Shown one piece after another: positions 28,150-38,225 of a stretch of 64,000 bases of DNA. The stretch spans positions 1 to 64,000 of the forward strand of contig NZ_WQFE01000016.1 in NCBI RefSeq assembly GCF_013033965.1. Reading direction: 5' to 3'. Position 1 is the stretch's first letter, and every line of letters begins with the position of its first letter. The notes under the pieces were generated by a model. It was not told the DNA's origin. It worked only from the letters and a program-made list of their open reading frames with translations, and searched no databases. The position numbers were made by a program, and so were the translations under genes. This DNA is from Ruegeria atlantica. Lineage in GTDB: Bacteria; Pseudomonadota; Alphaproteobacteria; Rhodobacterales; Rhodobacteraceae.

Positions 28150-29535
28150 ATGCGGAAAGTTCTCTGTTCCATGTTGCTGGCGGCCTTTGCCGTCTCGGCA
28201 AGCGCCGAAACGAAAGTGCCCCAATCGCAAGCGGAAATTAGCCTTGGCTTTGCACCGGTCGTCAAACAGGCGGCCCCGGCGGTCGTGAACATTTACGCTA
28301 AGATTGTCCGTGAGGGGCGCGCCAACCCGTTTTTCTCGGACCCCTTCTTTAAGGATTTCTTTGGCCGCGGATTTGGCGAGCCGCGTCAGCGGGTACAGAA
28401 CTCGTTAGGCTCTGGTGTCATCTTGACGGCGGATGGTTATGTGGTTTCCAACTATCACGTTGTCGGTACGGCTACCGAAATACGCGTCGTAACCACGGAC
28501 CGGCGCGAGTTCTCGGCGCAGGTCGTGCTGGGCGACAAGGAAAGCGATATCGCAATTCTCAGATTGGATGCGGCCGAAAACCTCCCTTTCCTGTCACTTC
28601 GGGATTCGGATCACGTCGAAGTCGGTGAATTGACTCTGGCAATCGGAAACCCATTCGGAGTGGGCCAGACGGTGTCGTCGGGCATCATATCGGGTCTGGC
28701 GCGGACGGGTACGGCCACGGGCAATGCGCGTGGGTATTTCATTCAAACCGATGCGGCGATCAATCCGGGCAACTCCGGGGGGGCGCTGATCGACGTGAAT
28801 GGCGATCTGATCGGCATTAACACTTCGATCCTGACGCGGTCCGGTGGGTCTAACGGTATCGGGTTTGCGATTCCGGCTAATCTGGTTGCTGAGTTTCTGC
28901 GTCAGGCGAAGGCTGGGAATGACAGTTTTGTCAGCCCGTGGGCAGGCGTGACGGGTCAACACATGAGCGCCGATATAGCTGAATCGCTTGGTCTGGTCAT
29001 TCCGATGGGTGTAGTCATCGCCAACCTGCATGACCTCAGCCCGCTTGCCGAAGCTGGTCTGCGCGTTGGCGATGTGATAACCCATGTGGATGGCGATGAG
29101 GTGAACTCACCGGCCGAGATGAAATTCCGCATGTCCGTGGCCGGTGTCGGGGGCACATCGATCCTGACCCGTTTGCGGGGCGAGGACAGCGCAAATGTTG
29201 AGGTTGCCCTGATCAAAGTCCCGGAAACGCCACCAGCTGATGAAACCGTCCTAAACGATGAAACCGTGATGCCGGGGTTGAAGGTGGCACGCGTCAACCC
29301 AGCCGTGATTGCCCGGTTTGGGTTGCTACTGACGCAAACCGGTGTGGTTGTTGTAGACTCGAATCGTTATGGCGGACGTTCCGGACTGCGTTCCGGTGAC
29401 GTGGTGCAGAGCATCAATGGTGCGGATATCAAGCACCCGCAGGACGTCGTGCGGGCCTTAACGGATCCCGGACGTCGCGTGAACCTGAATGTGCTGCGCG
29501 GCGGGCAACAGATTTCCCTGCGTTTCCGGCTGTGA
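28150..29535 (+). CDS. DegP/HtrA-type periplasmic serine protease
   Basis: The protein has 461 residues from ATG 28150, chosen because a signal peptide (MRKVLCSMLLAAFAVSASA) begins there. The catalytic triad is visible: His103 in SNYHVVG, Asp133 in ESDIAIL and Ser209 in GNSGGALID. Two PDZ domains follow (about 245-330 and 370-455, the latter including GLRSGDVVQSINGADI). HtrA proteases clear misfolded envelope proteins. The gene is four bases before rarA. Confidence 0.93.
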   Translation: MRKVLCSMLLAAFAVSASAETKVPQSQAEISLGFAPVVKQAAPAVVNIYAKIVREGRANPFFSDPFFKDFFGRGFGEPRQRVQNSLGSGVILTADGYVVSNYHVVGTATEIRVVTTDRREFSAQVVLGDKESDIAILRLDAAENLPFLSLRDSDHVEVGELTLAIGNPFGVGQTVSSGIISGLARTGTATGNARGYFIQTDAAINPGNSGGALIDVNGDLIGINTSILTRSGGSNGIGFAIPANLVAEFLRQAKAGNDSFVSPWAGVTGQHMSADIAESLGLVIPMGVVIANLHDLSPLAEAGLRVGDVITHVDGDEVNSPAEMKFRMSVAGVGGTSILTRLRGEDSANVEVALIKVPETPPADETVLNDETVMPGLKVARVNPAVIARFGLLLTQTGVVVVDSNRYGGRSGLRSGDVVQSINGADIKHPQDVVRALTDPGRRVNLNVLRGGQQISLRFRL

Positions 29536-29539
29536 CCGC

Positions 29540-30850
29540 ATGAGTGACCTGTTCGATACAGGGGCAGCCGAGCCTGCACCAAACCCGCACCGCCCATTGG
29601 CGGATCGGTTGCGCCCGCAGTCGTTGGCTGACGTTATCGGACAAGAGCAGGTTTTGGGACCGGACGCTCCGCTGGGGGTCATGTTAGCCTCGGGCAGTTT
29701 GTCCAGTTTAGTTTTCTGGGGGCCGCCAGGTGTTGGGAAAACCACTATCGCACGCCTGCTGGCGCAGGAAACGGACCTGCATTTCGTTCAGATCAGCGCG
29801 ATTTTCACCGGCGTGCCAGACCTTAAAAAAGTGTTCGAGGCCGCTAAAATCCGCTGGCAGAACGGGCAGGGCACACTGCTGTTTGTTGACGAGATCCACC
29901 GCTTCAACAAGGCGCAACAGGACGGGTTCCTTCCACATATGGAGGATGGGACGATCCTGCTGGTCGGGGCCACGACCGAGAATCCTTCCTTTGAACTCAA
30001 CGCCGCTGTGCTCAGCCGCGCGCAGGTTCTGGTGCTGGAGCGGCTCAGTCTGGCTGATCTTGAACGCCTGACACAGCGCGCTGAGAAAGAGCTGACCCGT
30101 GCCCTGCCGCTGACAGGCACAGCGCGCGAAGCTCTGCAAGAGATGGCGGATGGCGACGGGCGCGCGCTTTTGAACCTGATCGAACAGGTCGCAGCGTGGG
30201 CTGTGGATGCGCCGCTGGACCCTGATGCATTGTCCACGCGGCTAATGCGTCGTGCGGCCAAGTACGACAAGTCCGGGGACGAACATTACAATCTGATCTC
30301 GGCGCTGCATAAGTCAGTACGCGGATCTGATCCGGATGCGGCGCTTTATTGGTTTGCGCGAATGCTGACAGGGGGTGAAGACCCAAGATATCTGGCGCGG
30401 CGGATCACGCGGATGGCGGTCGAAGATATCGGTCTCGCCGATCCTCAGGCGCAAACGACATGTCTGCACGCGTGGGAAACTTACGAACGCTTGGGCAGCC
30501 CCGAAGGTGAATTGGCCCTGGCGCAGGCTTTGGTCTATCTGGCTTTAGCTCCCAAATCGAATGGTTCCTATGTCGGATTTAAAGCCGCCATGCGGTTGGC
30601 CAAACAGTCTGGCAGCGAGCCGCCGCCCAAACATATCCTGAATGCGCCTACGTCATTGATGAAAGATCAGGGATATGGAGCGGGCTATGCCTATGACCAT
30701 GATGCCGAAGATGGATTTTCCGGCCAGAACTACTTTCCCGATGGCATGAAACGACCGGTTCTGTATCAACCGGTGGAACGCGGGTTTGAGCGCGAGTTGA
30801 AAAAGCGCTTGGACTATTTCGCGAAACTTCGGGCACAAAGGAACGGTTAG
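29540..30850 (+). CDS. rarA: Replication-associated recombination protein A (AAA+ ATPase)
   Basis: The protein has 436 residues from ATG 29540. The Walker A motif is GPPGVGKTTIA and Walker B with its sensor is LLFVDEIHRFNKAQQD. LADVIGQEQVLGP marks the RarA/MgsA/WRNIP1 start, and the C-terminal tetramerisation domain contains SVRGSDPDAALYWFARML. RarA acts at stalled replication forks and gaps. It follows the protease gene with only four bases between. Confidence 0.95.
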   Translation: MSDLFDTGAAEPAPNPHRPLADRLRPQSLADVIGQEQVLGPDAPLGVMLASGSLSSLVFWGPPGVGKTTIARLLAQETDLHFVQISAIFTGVPDLKKVFEAAKIRWQNGQGTLLFVDEIHRFNKAQQDGFLPHMEDGTILLVGATTENPSFELNAAVLSRAQVLVLERLSLADLERLTQRAEKELTRALPLTGTAREALQEMADGDGRALLNLIEQVAAWAVDAPLDPDALSTRLMRRAAKYDKSGDEHYNLISALHKSVRGSDPDAALYWFARMLTGGEDPRYLARRITRMAVEDIGLADPQAQTTCLHAWETYERLGSPEGELALAQALVYLALAPKSNGSYVGFKAAMRLAKQSGSEPPPKHILNAPTSLMKDQGYGAGYAYDHDAEDGFSGQNYFPDGMKRPVLYQPVERGFERELKKRLDYFAKLRAQRNG

Positions 30851-30926
30851 AACGCCGCTGCGTCACAGGCGACAGAGCGGATAAAACGGGTTTCCCTTGG
30901 GTATTGAGATTCGAGGGAGGAAACTC

Positions 30927-31733
30927 ATGTCCGTTTCAATCGACAAGACAGATGACGTTTGGACCATCATCCTCGACAGGTCGGGCGTTCGCAACGCGGT
31001 AGACAGCGAGCACGCCGAGGCAATGGTAGCCGCGTTTCTGGAGTTTGAACAAAGCCCGGCCAAGGTCGCTGTGTTCTGGGGCAAGGGTGGCAACTTCTGC
31101 GCCGGATGGGACCTTAAAATGGCTTCGACCCTGTCCGATCCGGAATTGGGTGAGCCTTACTACGAGAAACACGCGTTTCCCATTGGCTCGGCCCCTTCGA
31201 CGCTGGGCCCGATGGGGCCGTCGCGGTTGGAGTTGTCCAAACCTGTCATCGGGGCGATCGAAGGTGCAGCTGTGGCTGGCGGGATGGAACTTGCGCTTTG
31301 GTGCGACATCCGGGTGATGGCCGAGACCGCCTATCAGGGTGTCTTTTGTCGCCGATGGGGCGTCACGTTGATGGATGGGGGAACCGTGCGACTGCCGCGT
31401 TTGGTCGGGCAGGGCAAGGCGTTGGAAATTGCCCTGACGGGGCGCAAGGTCGAAGCCGAGGAATGCTATCGCATCGGTCTGGCCGAAAAGATCGTTCCGC
31501 ATGGTGAGGCGCGTGGCGCCGCCGAAGCTATGGCGCATGAAATTGCCGGTTTCCCGCAGGAGGCCGTGCGCGCCGATCGCCGTTCAATCATCGAGACGCG
31601 GGGCATGCCAGTGCGCGACGCGCTGAAGGTGGAATGGACTAACGGTCTGGATGCAATCCGACGCGAAGGTACTGCAGGCGCAGGGCGTTTCCGTGACGGT
31701 GTCGGTCGACATGGGGATTTCTCAAACATCTGA
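30927..31733 (+). CDS. Enoyl-CoA hydratase/isomerase family protein
   Basis: The protein has 268 residues from ATG 30927 (GAGGGAGGAAACTC upstream). The crotonase fold is shown by DRSGVRNAVDSEHAEAM, the oxyanion-hole segment GKGGNFCAGWDLK and the second one, GAIEGAAVAGGMELALWCDI. The family mostly hydrates enoyl-CoA thioesters; the exact substrate is not readable. It is probably a single transcript in this position. Confidence 0.9.
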   Translation: MSVSIDKTDDVWTIILDRSGVRNAVDSEHAEAMVAAFLEFEQSPAKVAVFWGKGGNFCAGWDLKMASTLSDPELGEPYYEKHAFPIGSAPSTLGPMGPSRLELSKPVIGAIEGAAVAGGMELALWCDIRVMAETAYQGVFCRRWGVTLMDGGTVRLPRLVGQGKALEIALTGRKVEAEECYRIGLAEKIVPHGEARGAAEAMAHEIAGFPQEAVRADRRSIIETRGMPVRDALKVEWTNGLDAIRREGTAGAGRFRDGVGRHGDFSNI

Positions 31734-31862
31734 CCGGTGAAGGCTCAGCGCTGTCCCGGCTTGACTCTTGCGTTGCGGCGCGCGACAGACGCGCATGTTT
31801 TCTTGGGCACTTACAGATATGCTTACCGCGCGGACAACCAGCGCGACGCAGGAGATGTCGGC

Positions 31863-32906
31863 ATGAGCGGCGTACAGATGATCACCGTGGCAGAAGGTGA
31901 CGGCGACCAGCGTCTGGATCGTTGGATGCGCCGCCTGTTCCCGCATGTCAGTCAGGGCCGCATCGAAAAAATGTGCCGCAAGGGTGAAGTGCGTGTGGAA
32001 GGCGGACGGGTCAAGGCCTCGACCCGGCTTGAGGCCGGTCAGGTCGTGCGGGTTCCGCCTCTGCCGGAAGCTGATTTCAAACCTGCCGAAGTCAAGCGTC
32101 GGATCTCGGACGCGGACACCAAGATGATCCAGTCCTGCGTGATCTATCGCGACGATCATGTTCTGGCTCTGAATAAGCCACAGGGCCTGCCGGTTCAGGG
32201 CGGCAGCGGCCAGACCCGCCATGTCGATGGCCTGTCCGAGGCGCTGCGTTTTGGCTATGACGAAAACCCGCGCCTCGTGCACCGCCTAGACAAGGACACG
32301 TCTGGCGTCCTGTTGATGGCGCGCACGCGCGAAGCCGCGAAAGGGCTGACAGCTGCGTTCCGCCACCGCGATACCCGCAAGATTTACTGGGCACTCGTGG
32401 CTGGTGTACCGACGCCTTATCTGGGCGAGATCAAGACCGGGTTGGTCAAAGCGCCGGGTCATGGCAAGCATGGCGAAGGCGAAAAGATGGTCCCGGTGTA
32501 CCTGAACGAAATTGACGAAACCCCGGGCGCGAAGCGAGCGCACACGCTCTATGCCACGCTGTACCGGGTGGCCGGGCGCGCCTCGTGGGTGGCGATGGAG
32601 CCGATCACAGGTCGTACACATCAATTGCGGGCGCATATGGCGGCGATCGGGCATCCAATCGTCGGGGATGGTAAATACGGTGGCTCAGGTCAGGAAAATC
32701 TGGGTGATGGTTGGGGCGCGCAATTGGGCGGAATCATCAGCAAGAAACTGCACCTGCACGCGCGGCAAGCCTCGTTCCAGCATCCGGTCACGCGCAAGAC
32801 GATCACTGTAAAAGCACCGCTGCCTGAGCATATGAAGCACAGCTGGGACACCTTCGGTTGGACCGAAGATCTGGCCGCTGATGATCCGTTCGAGGAACTG
32901 CAATGA
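31863..32906 (+). CDS. rluC: RluC/RluD-type 23S rRNA pseudouridine synthase
   Basis: The protein has 347 residues from ATG 31863 (GCAGGAGATG upstream). An N-terminal S4 RNA-binding domain (QRLDRWMRRLFPHVSQGRIE, about residues 15-70) is followed by the synthase domain with LNKPQGLPVQGG and the catalytic motif HRLDKDTSGVLLMA, then EPITGRTHQLRAHMAAIGHP. The RluC assignment within the RluA family is likely but not proven. It overlaps the next gene by four bases. Confidence 0.88.
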   Translation: MSGVQMITVAEGDGDQRLDRWMRRLFPHVSQGRIEKMCRKGEVRVEGGRVKASTRLEAGQVVRVPPLPEADFKPAEVKRRISDADTKMIQSCVIYRDDHVLALNKPQGLPVQGGSGQTRHVDGLSEALRFGYDENPRLVHRLDKDTSGVLLMARTREAAKGLTAAFRHRDTRKIYWALVAGVPTPYLGEIKTGLVKAPGHGKHGEGEKMVPVYLNEIDETPGAKRAHTLYATLYRVAGRASWVAMEPITGRTHQLRAHMAAIGHPIVGDGKYGGSGQENLGDGWGAQLGGIISKKLHLHARQASFQHPVTRKTITVKAPLPEHMKHSWDTFGWTEDLAADDPFEELQ

Positions 32907-33574
32907 GCGCACCCTTGCGTTTGGTGCTATTCGACGTGGACGGAACCCTTGTCGATAGCCAAGGTACCATCGTCGCTTCGATGACCGCCAGTTTTCAGGC
33001 GCTGTCCCTGCCGGTTCCCGATCGCAAGGCGATTTTGTCCATCGTCGGTCTGTCCCTGCCCGTTGCTCTGGCGCGGCTCGCGTCCGACCAGAGCGACGCG
33101 GTTCAGCAAAACTTGGTTGAGGGCTACAAACAGGCCTATCACGCAAATCGTCTGGCACACGGTGCAGCAAGTTCACCGCTTTACCCCGGGGCGCGGGATG
33201 TGATCGAAGCTCTGCATGCCGTCCCCGAAGTGCTGCTGGGTGTGGCAACCGGAAAATCGCAGCGCGGTCTGGACGCTTTGATCGAAGCGCACGATCTGGA
33301 ACGCTATTTCGTCACCCGACAGGTTGCGGACCATCATCCGTCAAAACCTCATCCGTCGATGATTGACACCGCCAGGTTTGAAACCGGGGTTGATGCCGCG
33401 GATACAGTGATGATTGGCGACACCCGGTTTGACATGGATATGGCGCGGGCCGCCGGGGTGAAGGGGATCGGCGTATCCTGGGGCTATCACGACCGATCCG
33501 CCCTGAACGGCGCGACCTGCATAATCGAAACATTTGACCAGCTGCCCCGTGCGCTGGATGACATCTGGACCTGA
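32903..33574 (+). CDS. HAD-family phosphatase, phosphoglycolate-phosphatase-like
   Basis: This 223-residue protein has the HAD motifs I (VLFDVDGTLVDSQ, nucleophile Asp), II (GVATGKS) and IV (TVMIGDTRFDMDMA) with a helical cap between. The family includes phosphoglycolate phosphatases and beta-phosphoglucomutases. It overlaps the pseudouridine synthase gene by ATGA and ends four bases before the ATP12 gene. The three genes thus form one operon. Confidence 0.88.
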   Translation: MSAPLRLVLFDVDGTLVDSQGTIVASMTASFQALSLPVPDRKAILSIVGLSLPVALARLASDQSDAVQQNLVEGYKQAYHANRLAHGAASSPLYPGARDVIEALHAVPEVLLGVATGKSQRGLDALIEAHDLERYFVTRQVADHHPSKPHPSMIDTARFETGVDAADTVMIGDTRFDMDMARAAGVKGIGVSWGYHDRSALNGATCIIETFDQLPRALDDIWT

Positions 33575-33578
33575 AGAC

Positions 33579-34286
33579 ATGAGCGAGTGGAAGCCCAAGC
33601 GATTTTGGACCGCAGCGACGGTTGTCCAAGCAGAAGATGGATACACAGTCGAACTCGACGGTCGCCGGGTTAAAACTCCGGCCAAGGCCGGGTTGATTTT
33701 GCCGACACGCGCTATGGCTGATGCGGTCGCGGCCGAGTGGGACGCGCAGGAAAAAGAGGTTGATCCGACCCAGATGCCGTTTACCCGGTCTGCAAATGCG
33801 GCCATCGACAAAGTGCACCATCAGCACGCCGAGGTTGCAAATATGCTGGCCGACTACGGCGATTCGGATTTGCTGTGTTATCGGGCGACCCACCCGCAGG
33901 CGTTGCAACAACGGCAAGCCGATCGATGGGACCCGGCCTTGGATTGGGCCGCTGAAACCCTGGCCGCGCGATTGGTTCCGGTGATTGGTGTGCTGCATCA
34001 GCCACAGTCTGTTTCAGCACTCGACGCACTGCGAGGCCGTGTTCACGATTTCAACGACTTCCAGCTTGCTGCTTTCCATGATCTGGTCAGCCTGTCGGGT
34101 TCGCTGGTGCTGGGATTTGCCGCCGCTTTGAACTGGCGCCCCGCCGAGGAAATCTGGGAGATTTCAAGGCTCGACGAGACCTGGCAAATCGAGCAATGGG
34201 GCCACGATGACGAGGCGCATGCGGCCGCTGAGATTAAGAAAGCTGCGTTTCTACACGCTAAACGGTTCATTGAAATCTCTATCTGA
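33579..34286 (+). CDS. ATP12 family F1-ATPase assembly chaperone
   Basis: The protein has 235 residues from ATG 33579. ATP12 features include WKPKRFWTAATV, LDGRRVKTPAKAGLILP, EWDAQEKEVDPTQMPFTRSA and SDLLCYRATHPQ. ATP12 binds the F1 alpha subunit during assembly of ATP synthase; the family is shared by mitochondria and alphaproteobacteria. It ends the rluC-HAD-ATP12 operon. Confidence 0.92.
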   Translation: MSEWKPKRFWTAATVVQAEDGYTVELDGRRVKTPAKAGLILPTRAMADAVAAEWDAQEKEVDPTQMPFTRSANAAIDKVHHQHAEVANMLADYGDSDLLCYRATHPQALQQRQADRWDPALDWAAETLAARLVPVIGVLHQPQSVSALDALRGRVHDFNDFQLAAFHDLVSLSGSLVLGFAAALNWRPAEEIWEISRLDETWQIEQWGHDDEAHAAAEIKKAAFLHAKRFIEISI

Positions 34287-34493
34287 GCCTATTCCGCACC
34301 AATTTTTGTTACAGATACGGTCATCGCAGAGTTGACTCATCGTTTTCGCTGATCCGGCCCTTGACGTTTGTTTATGAATGCGAGCAAACTCATGCCCACT
34401 AAAGGGGAGACACCTTTGGGGAAACCTTTCTGGTGCCAGAGGTGCCGGACAGAGCCGTCCCGGACAGGGGCGGAAAATCAGGAAGAGGTAAAA

Positions 34494-35510
34494 ATGAAAA
34501 AATCCGTAATCTTGGGCGCGGCAACTATTGCCGGTCTGGCTGCTGGTGCAGCTGCGGCGGGCACCGTTGACGACGTCAAGGCGCGCGGCAAACTGAACTG
34601 TGGCGTATCCTCGGGACTGGCAGGCTTCTCGCTGCCCGACGCGAATGGCGATTGGCAAGGTTTTGACGTTGCCGTCTGCCGTGCCGTAGCCGCAGCCGTT
34701 CTGGGCGATTCCAACGCTGTTGAGTTCGTGCCGACCACCGGTAAGACACGCTTTACCGCGCTGGCTTCGGGCGAGATCGACATGCTGGCCCGTAACACCA
34801 CGTGGACCTTCAGCCGCGATGTTGATCTGAAGTTCGAGTTCGCTGGCGTCAACTACTATGACGGTCAAGGCTTCATGGTTCCCAAGGCGCTGGGCGTAAG
34901 CTCGGCCAAGGAACTGGACGGCGCTACTGTCTGCATCCAGACCGGCACCACCACCGAGCTGAACCTGGCCGATTTCTTCCGTGCCAACAACATCAGCTAC
35001 GAGCCGGTTCCGATCGAAACCAACGCCGAAGCGCAGCAGCAGTATCTGGCTGGCGCATGTGACGTCTACACCACCGACGCATCGGGCCTGGCTGCAACCC
35101 GCGCCACGTTCGAAAACCCCGGCGACCACGTCCTGCTGCCCGAAATCATCTCGAAAGAGCCGCTGGGCCCGCTGGTCCGTCATGGCGACAACGAGTGGGG
35201 CGACATTGTCCGCTGGACTCTGAACGCGCTGGTCTCGGCTGAAGAGCTGGGCGTGACCTCGGCAAATATCGACGAGCTGAGCGCTGGCACCGACAATCCG
35301 GAAGTAAACCGTCTGCTGGGTACCGAAGGTACTCTGGGTGAGATGCTGGGTCTGAATGCAGACTGGGCAGCGAACGCAATCAAAGCGGGTGGTAACTATG
35401 GCGAAGTGTTTGCCAAGAACATCGGTGAAGAAACTCCGATCGGTCTTGCGCGCGGCCTGAACGCCCAGTGGACCGATGGTGGTCTGCTATACTCGCCGCC
35501 GTTCCGCTAA
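34494..35510 (+). CDS. aapJ: General L-amino-acid ABC transporter, periplasmic binding protein
   Basis: The protein has 338 residues from ATG 34494 (AGGAAGAGG upstream). The signal peptide MKKSVILGAATIAGLAAGA is followed by AGTVDDVKARGKLNCGVSSG. LAGFSLPDANGDWQGFDVAV and GEIDMLARNTTWTFSRDVDL are hallmarks of AapJ, which binds many L-amino acids. It is followed by a strong terminator and then by aapQMP, a layout that yields more binding protein than permease. Confidence 0.96.
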   Translation: MKKSVILGAATIAGLAAGAAAAGTVDDVKARGKLNCGVSSGLAGFSLPDANGDWQGFDVAVCRAVAAAVLGDSNAVEFVPTTGKTRFTALASGEIDMLARNTTWTFSRDVDLKFEFAGVNYYDGQGFMVPKALGVSSAKELDGATVCIQTGTTTELNLADFFRANNISYEPVPIETNAEAQQQYLAGACDVYTTDASGLAATRATFENPGDHVLLPEIISKEPLGPLVRHGDNEWGDIVRWTLNALVSAEELGVTSANIDELSAGTDNPEVNRLLGTEGTLGEMLGLNADWAANAIKAGGNYGEVFAKNIGEETPIGLARGLNAQWTDGGLLYSPPFR

Positions 35511-35520
35511 AATCCACGGA

Positions 35521-35550
35521 AAAGGGCGCAGGGCAACCTGCGCCCTTTTT
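35521..35550 (+). terminator. Hairpin terminator between aapJ and aapQ
   Basis: AAAGGGCGCAGG and CCTGCGCCCTTT form a perfect 12-bp stem around GCAA, followed by TT. It may be partly read through to aapQ or mark an end stabilising aapJ mRNA. Confidence 0.92.
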
Positions 35551-35638
35551 CCATGAACTAAGAAACACTCCCGAATGGATTGAGCGAAGACCAACTTTGC
35601 CGGCAAAATATCGGGATGCACGGGGATATACATAGGTC

Positions 35639-36907
35639 ATGACGACTCTCACTGACCCGCCGAAGGAGCAGTTCCGGCTGTCCATGCTCCTTTACGATAC
35701 GCGGTACCGATCAGCGACCATCCAGGTCATTGCATTGATTGGTTTCATGCTTCTGGCAGCCTGGATTATTTCGAATACCATCCAAAACCTTGAAGGTCTG
35801 GGAAAACCGGTCGAGTTCGGCTTTTTCGGCGAACCGGCAAGCTATGACATCAACCAGCGTCTGCTGGAATACACCTCTCGTGACAGCCATCTACGCGCCG
35901 CATTCATCGGATTGTTGAACACGCTGGTCGTCGCGGTCCTTGGGTGTATCACGGCGACAATAGTCGGCGTTTTTGTTGGCGTTCTGCGTCTGTCCAATAA
36001 CTGGCTGGTCGCGCGGATCATGACCGTCTACGTCGAGATGTTCCGTAACGTGCCTGTCTTGCTTTGGATCGTACTGGCCATGGCCATCCTGATCGAAAGC
36101 CTGCCCGCGCCAAGAGCGTTCCGGGGCGAGGACGCAACCGCGTCGATGAACTTTTTTGACACGGTCGCAGTGACCAATCGCGGAGTTTATATTCCCGAAT
36201 TCCTGTTCTCGCGCAGTCTGGGCGACATTCATCTGTTCGGTACATCCAGCATTCGGTTCGATATCTCGCTGGATCTGATCGCGTTTTTGATTGTGCTGGG
36301 TGGCAGTATCTTTGCCATGCGCAAAGTGTCGGCCTGGGCCGCAGCGACGCAAGAGTCTACCGGCGATCGCCCGAAAATCTGGCACATCCAGTTGGGTATC
36401 CTGTTCGTTCCGATGATCATCCTGCTGGTCGCGCTGGGCTTTCACCTTGGATACCCTGAATTGAAGGGTTTCAACTTCAAGGGTGGTACCCATATGCGCA
36501 ACTCGCTGATCGCACTGTGGTTGGCTTTGTCGCTCTATACGGCGGCCTTCATCGCCGAGATCGTGCGCGCGGGTATCCTTGCGATATCCAAGGGTCAGAC
36601 TGAAGCCGCATCTGCGCTGGGTCTGCGCCCGGGTCGCACCATGCGTCTGGTGATCTTGCCTCAGGCGCTGCGGGTCATCATCCCGCCGATGATCTCGAAC
36701 TATCTGAACCTGACCAAGAACTCGTCACTGGCGATCGCGGTCGGATATATGGACATCACGGGGACTTTGGGTGGCATCACCATGAACCAGACCGGCCGCG
36801 AGCTGGAATGTGTTCTGCTGCTGATGCTGGTCTACCTGACGATCTCGCTGAGCATTTCGGCGGTGATGAACTGGTACAACAACCGTGTCAAACTGGTGGA
36901 GCGGTAA
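35639..36907 (+). CDS. aapQ: General L-amino-acid ABC transporter permease AapQ
   Basis: This 422-residue inner-membrane protein has an N-terminal helix, then the LNTLVVAVLGCITATIVGVF permease core, a large insert with two further helices, and the ABC-permease EAA loop (EAASALGLRPGRTMRLVILP). The long insert distinguishes AapQ from short HisM-like permeases. One base separates its stop from the aapM ATG. Confidence 0.95.
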   Translation: MTTLTDPPKEQFRLSMLLYDTRYRSATIQVIALIGFMLLAAWIISNTIQNLEGLGKPVEFGFFGEPASYDINQRLLEYTSRDSHLRAAFIGLLNTLVVAVLGCITATIVGVFVGVLRLSNNWLVARIMTVYVEMFRNVPVLLWIVLAMAILIESLPAPRAFRGEDATASMNFFDTVAVTNRGVYIPEFLFSRSLGDIHLFGTSSIRFDISLDLIAFLIVLGGSIFAMRKVSAWAAATQESTGDRPKIWHIQLGILFVPMIILLVALGFHLGYPELKGFNFKGGTHMRNSLIALWLALSLYTAAFIAEIVRAGILAISKGQTEAASALGLRPGRTMRLVILPQALRVIIPPMISNYLNLTKNSSLAIAVGYMDITGTLGGITMNQTGRELECVLLLMLVYLTISLSISAVMNWYNNRVKLVER

Positions 36908-36908
36908 T

Positions 36909-38213
36909 ATGAGTGATGTTTCATTTGTCCGCACGGAGATGTTGCCAGAACAGGCGCCACCCGCGTCCGAGGTTGGAATAGTTGGCTGGATCAGGCACAA
37001 CCTGTTTTCTGGCTGGTTCAACTCGATCCTGACCGTGCTTTCGCTCTATGCGATCTGGTACGTATTGTCGGGCGTTCTACCATGGACGTTCCAGTCCGTC
37101 TGGAACGCCAACTCACTGAACGAATGCCGTGAGATCATGATTGCCACCTGGGGTTCAACCCACGGCCACGCCTGTTGGGCGGTGATCAACGACCGCTGGT
37201 TGCAGCTGTTGTTTGGGTTCTACCCAAGCCATCTGTACTGGCGTCCAATCCTGGCATTGATCCTGTTGTTGGTCGCGCTGGCTCCGGTGCTGTACTCGGA
37301 TCGTGTGCCGACCAAGATGCTGATCGTTACTGCACTCTATCCGTTCCTGATGCCATTCCTGATGTGGGGCGGCACCATTTGGGGGCCGATTGCGGCGGCG
37401 TTGGGTTTTGTTGTCGGCTGGGGTGTCTACACCATAGTCAGCAAACAGCTGAGCGGCCTGTTCGGGATCGTCCTGGGTATCGCCGCATCAATCATCTGGT
37501 GGCTGGTTCTGTCGAGCTATTTCGTCGGTGCCCTGGACTCGATTCTGCCAATTGGCATCGAGGCCGTACAAAGCCGTCAATTCGGTGGCTTCATGCTGGC
37601 GATCTTGCTGGGTGTTGTGGCCATCGGTGTCTCGTTGCCGATTGGAATCGTGCTGGCGCTTGGCCGTCAGTCCGACCTGTTGATCGTCAAGTACCTGTGC
37701 GTGGGCTTTATCGAGTTCATCCGCGGCGTACCTCTGATCACCCTTTTGTTTGTGGCCTCGCTGCTGCTGAACCTGTTCCTGCCACCGGGCACCAACTTTG
37801 ACATCATCCTGCGGGTGATGATCATGATGACTCTGTTCTCGGCTGCCTATATGGCCGAGGTGATCCGGGGTGGTCTGGCTGCTCTGCCACGGGGTCAGTA
37901 TGAAGGTGCCGACAGTCTCGGCCTGAACTACTGGCAAGCTCAGCGACTGATCATCATGCCGCAAGCCCTGAAAATCTCAATTCCGGGCATCGTGAGCACA
38001 TTCATCGGGATATTCAAGGATACGACACTGGTGTCGATCATCGGGCTGTTCGACGTGATCGGACTGGCATCCGCCATCCGTGCCGACACCGCCTGGAACG
38101 GCATCTACTGGGAACTGTTCGCGTTCATCGCGGCGCTGTTCTTCGTCGTCTGCTTCTCCATGTCCCGTTATTCCATGTACCTGGAGCGCAAGCTTCAGAC
38201 TGGCCACCGTTAA
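36909..38213 (+). CDS. aapM: General L-amino-acid ABC transporter permease AapM
   Basis: The protein has 434 residues from ATG 36909. Several N-terminal helices not found in small permeases precede the core, which has FIEFIRGVPLITLLFVASLL and the EAA loop YEGADSLGLNYWQAQRLIIM. AapM pairs with AapQ to form the membrane channel for L-amino acids. It is 12 bases before aapP. Confidence 0.95.
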   Translation: MSDVSFVRTEMLPEQAPPASEVGIVGWIRHNLFSGWFNSILTVLSLYAIWYVLSGVLPWTFQSVWNANSLNECREIMIATWGSTHGHACWAVINDRWLQLLFGFYPSHLYWRPILALILLLVALAPVLYSDRVPTKMLIVTALYPFLMPFLMWGGTIWGPIAAALGFVVGWGVYTIVSKQLSGLFGIVLGIAASIIWWLVLSSYFVGALDSILPIGIEAVQSRQFGGFMLAILLGVVAIGVSLPIGIVLALGRQSDLLIVKYLCVGFIEFIRGVPLITLLFVASLLLNLFLPPGTNFDIILRVMIMMTLFSAAYMAEVIRGGLAALPRGQYEGADSLGLNYWQAQRLIIMPQALKISIPGIVSTFIGIFKDTTLVSIIGLFDVIGLASAIRADTAWNGIYWELFAFIAALFFVVCFSMSRYSMYLERKLQTGHR

Positions 38214-38225
38214 GGAGTTCAACAC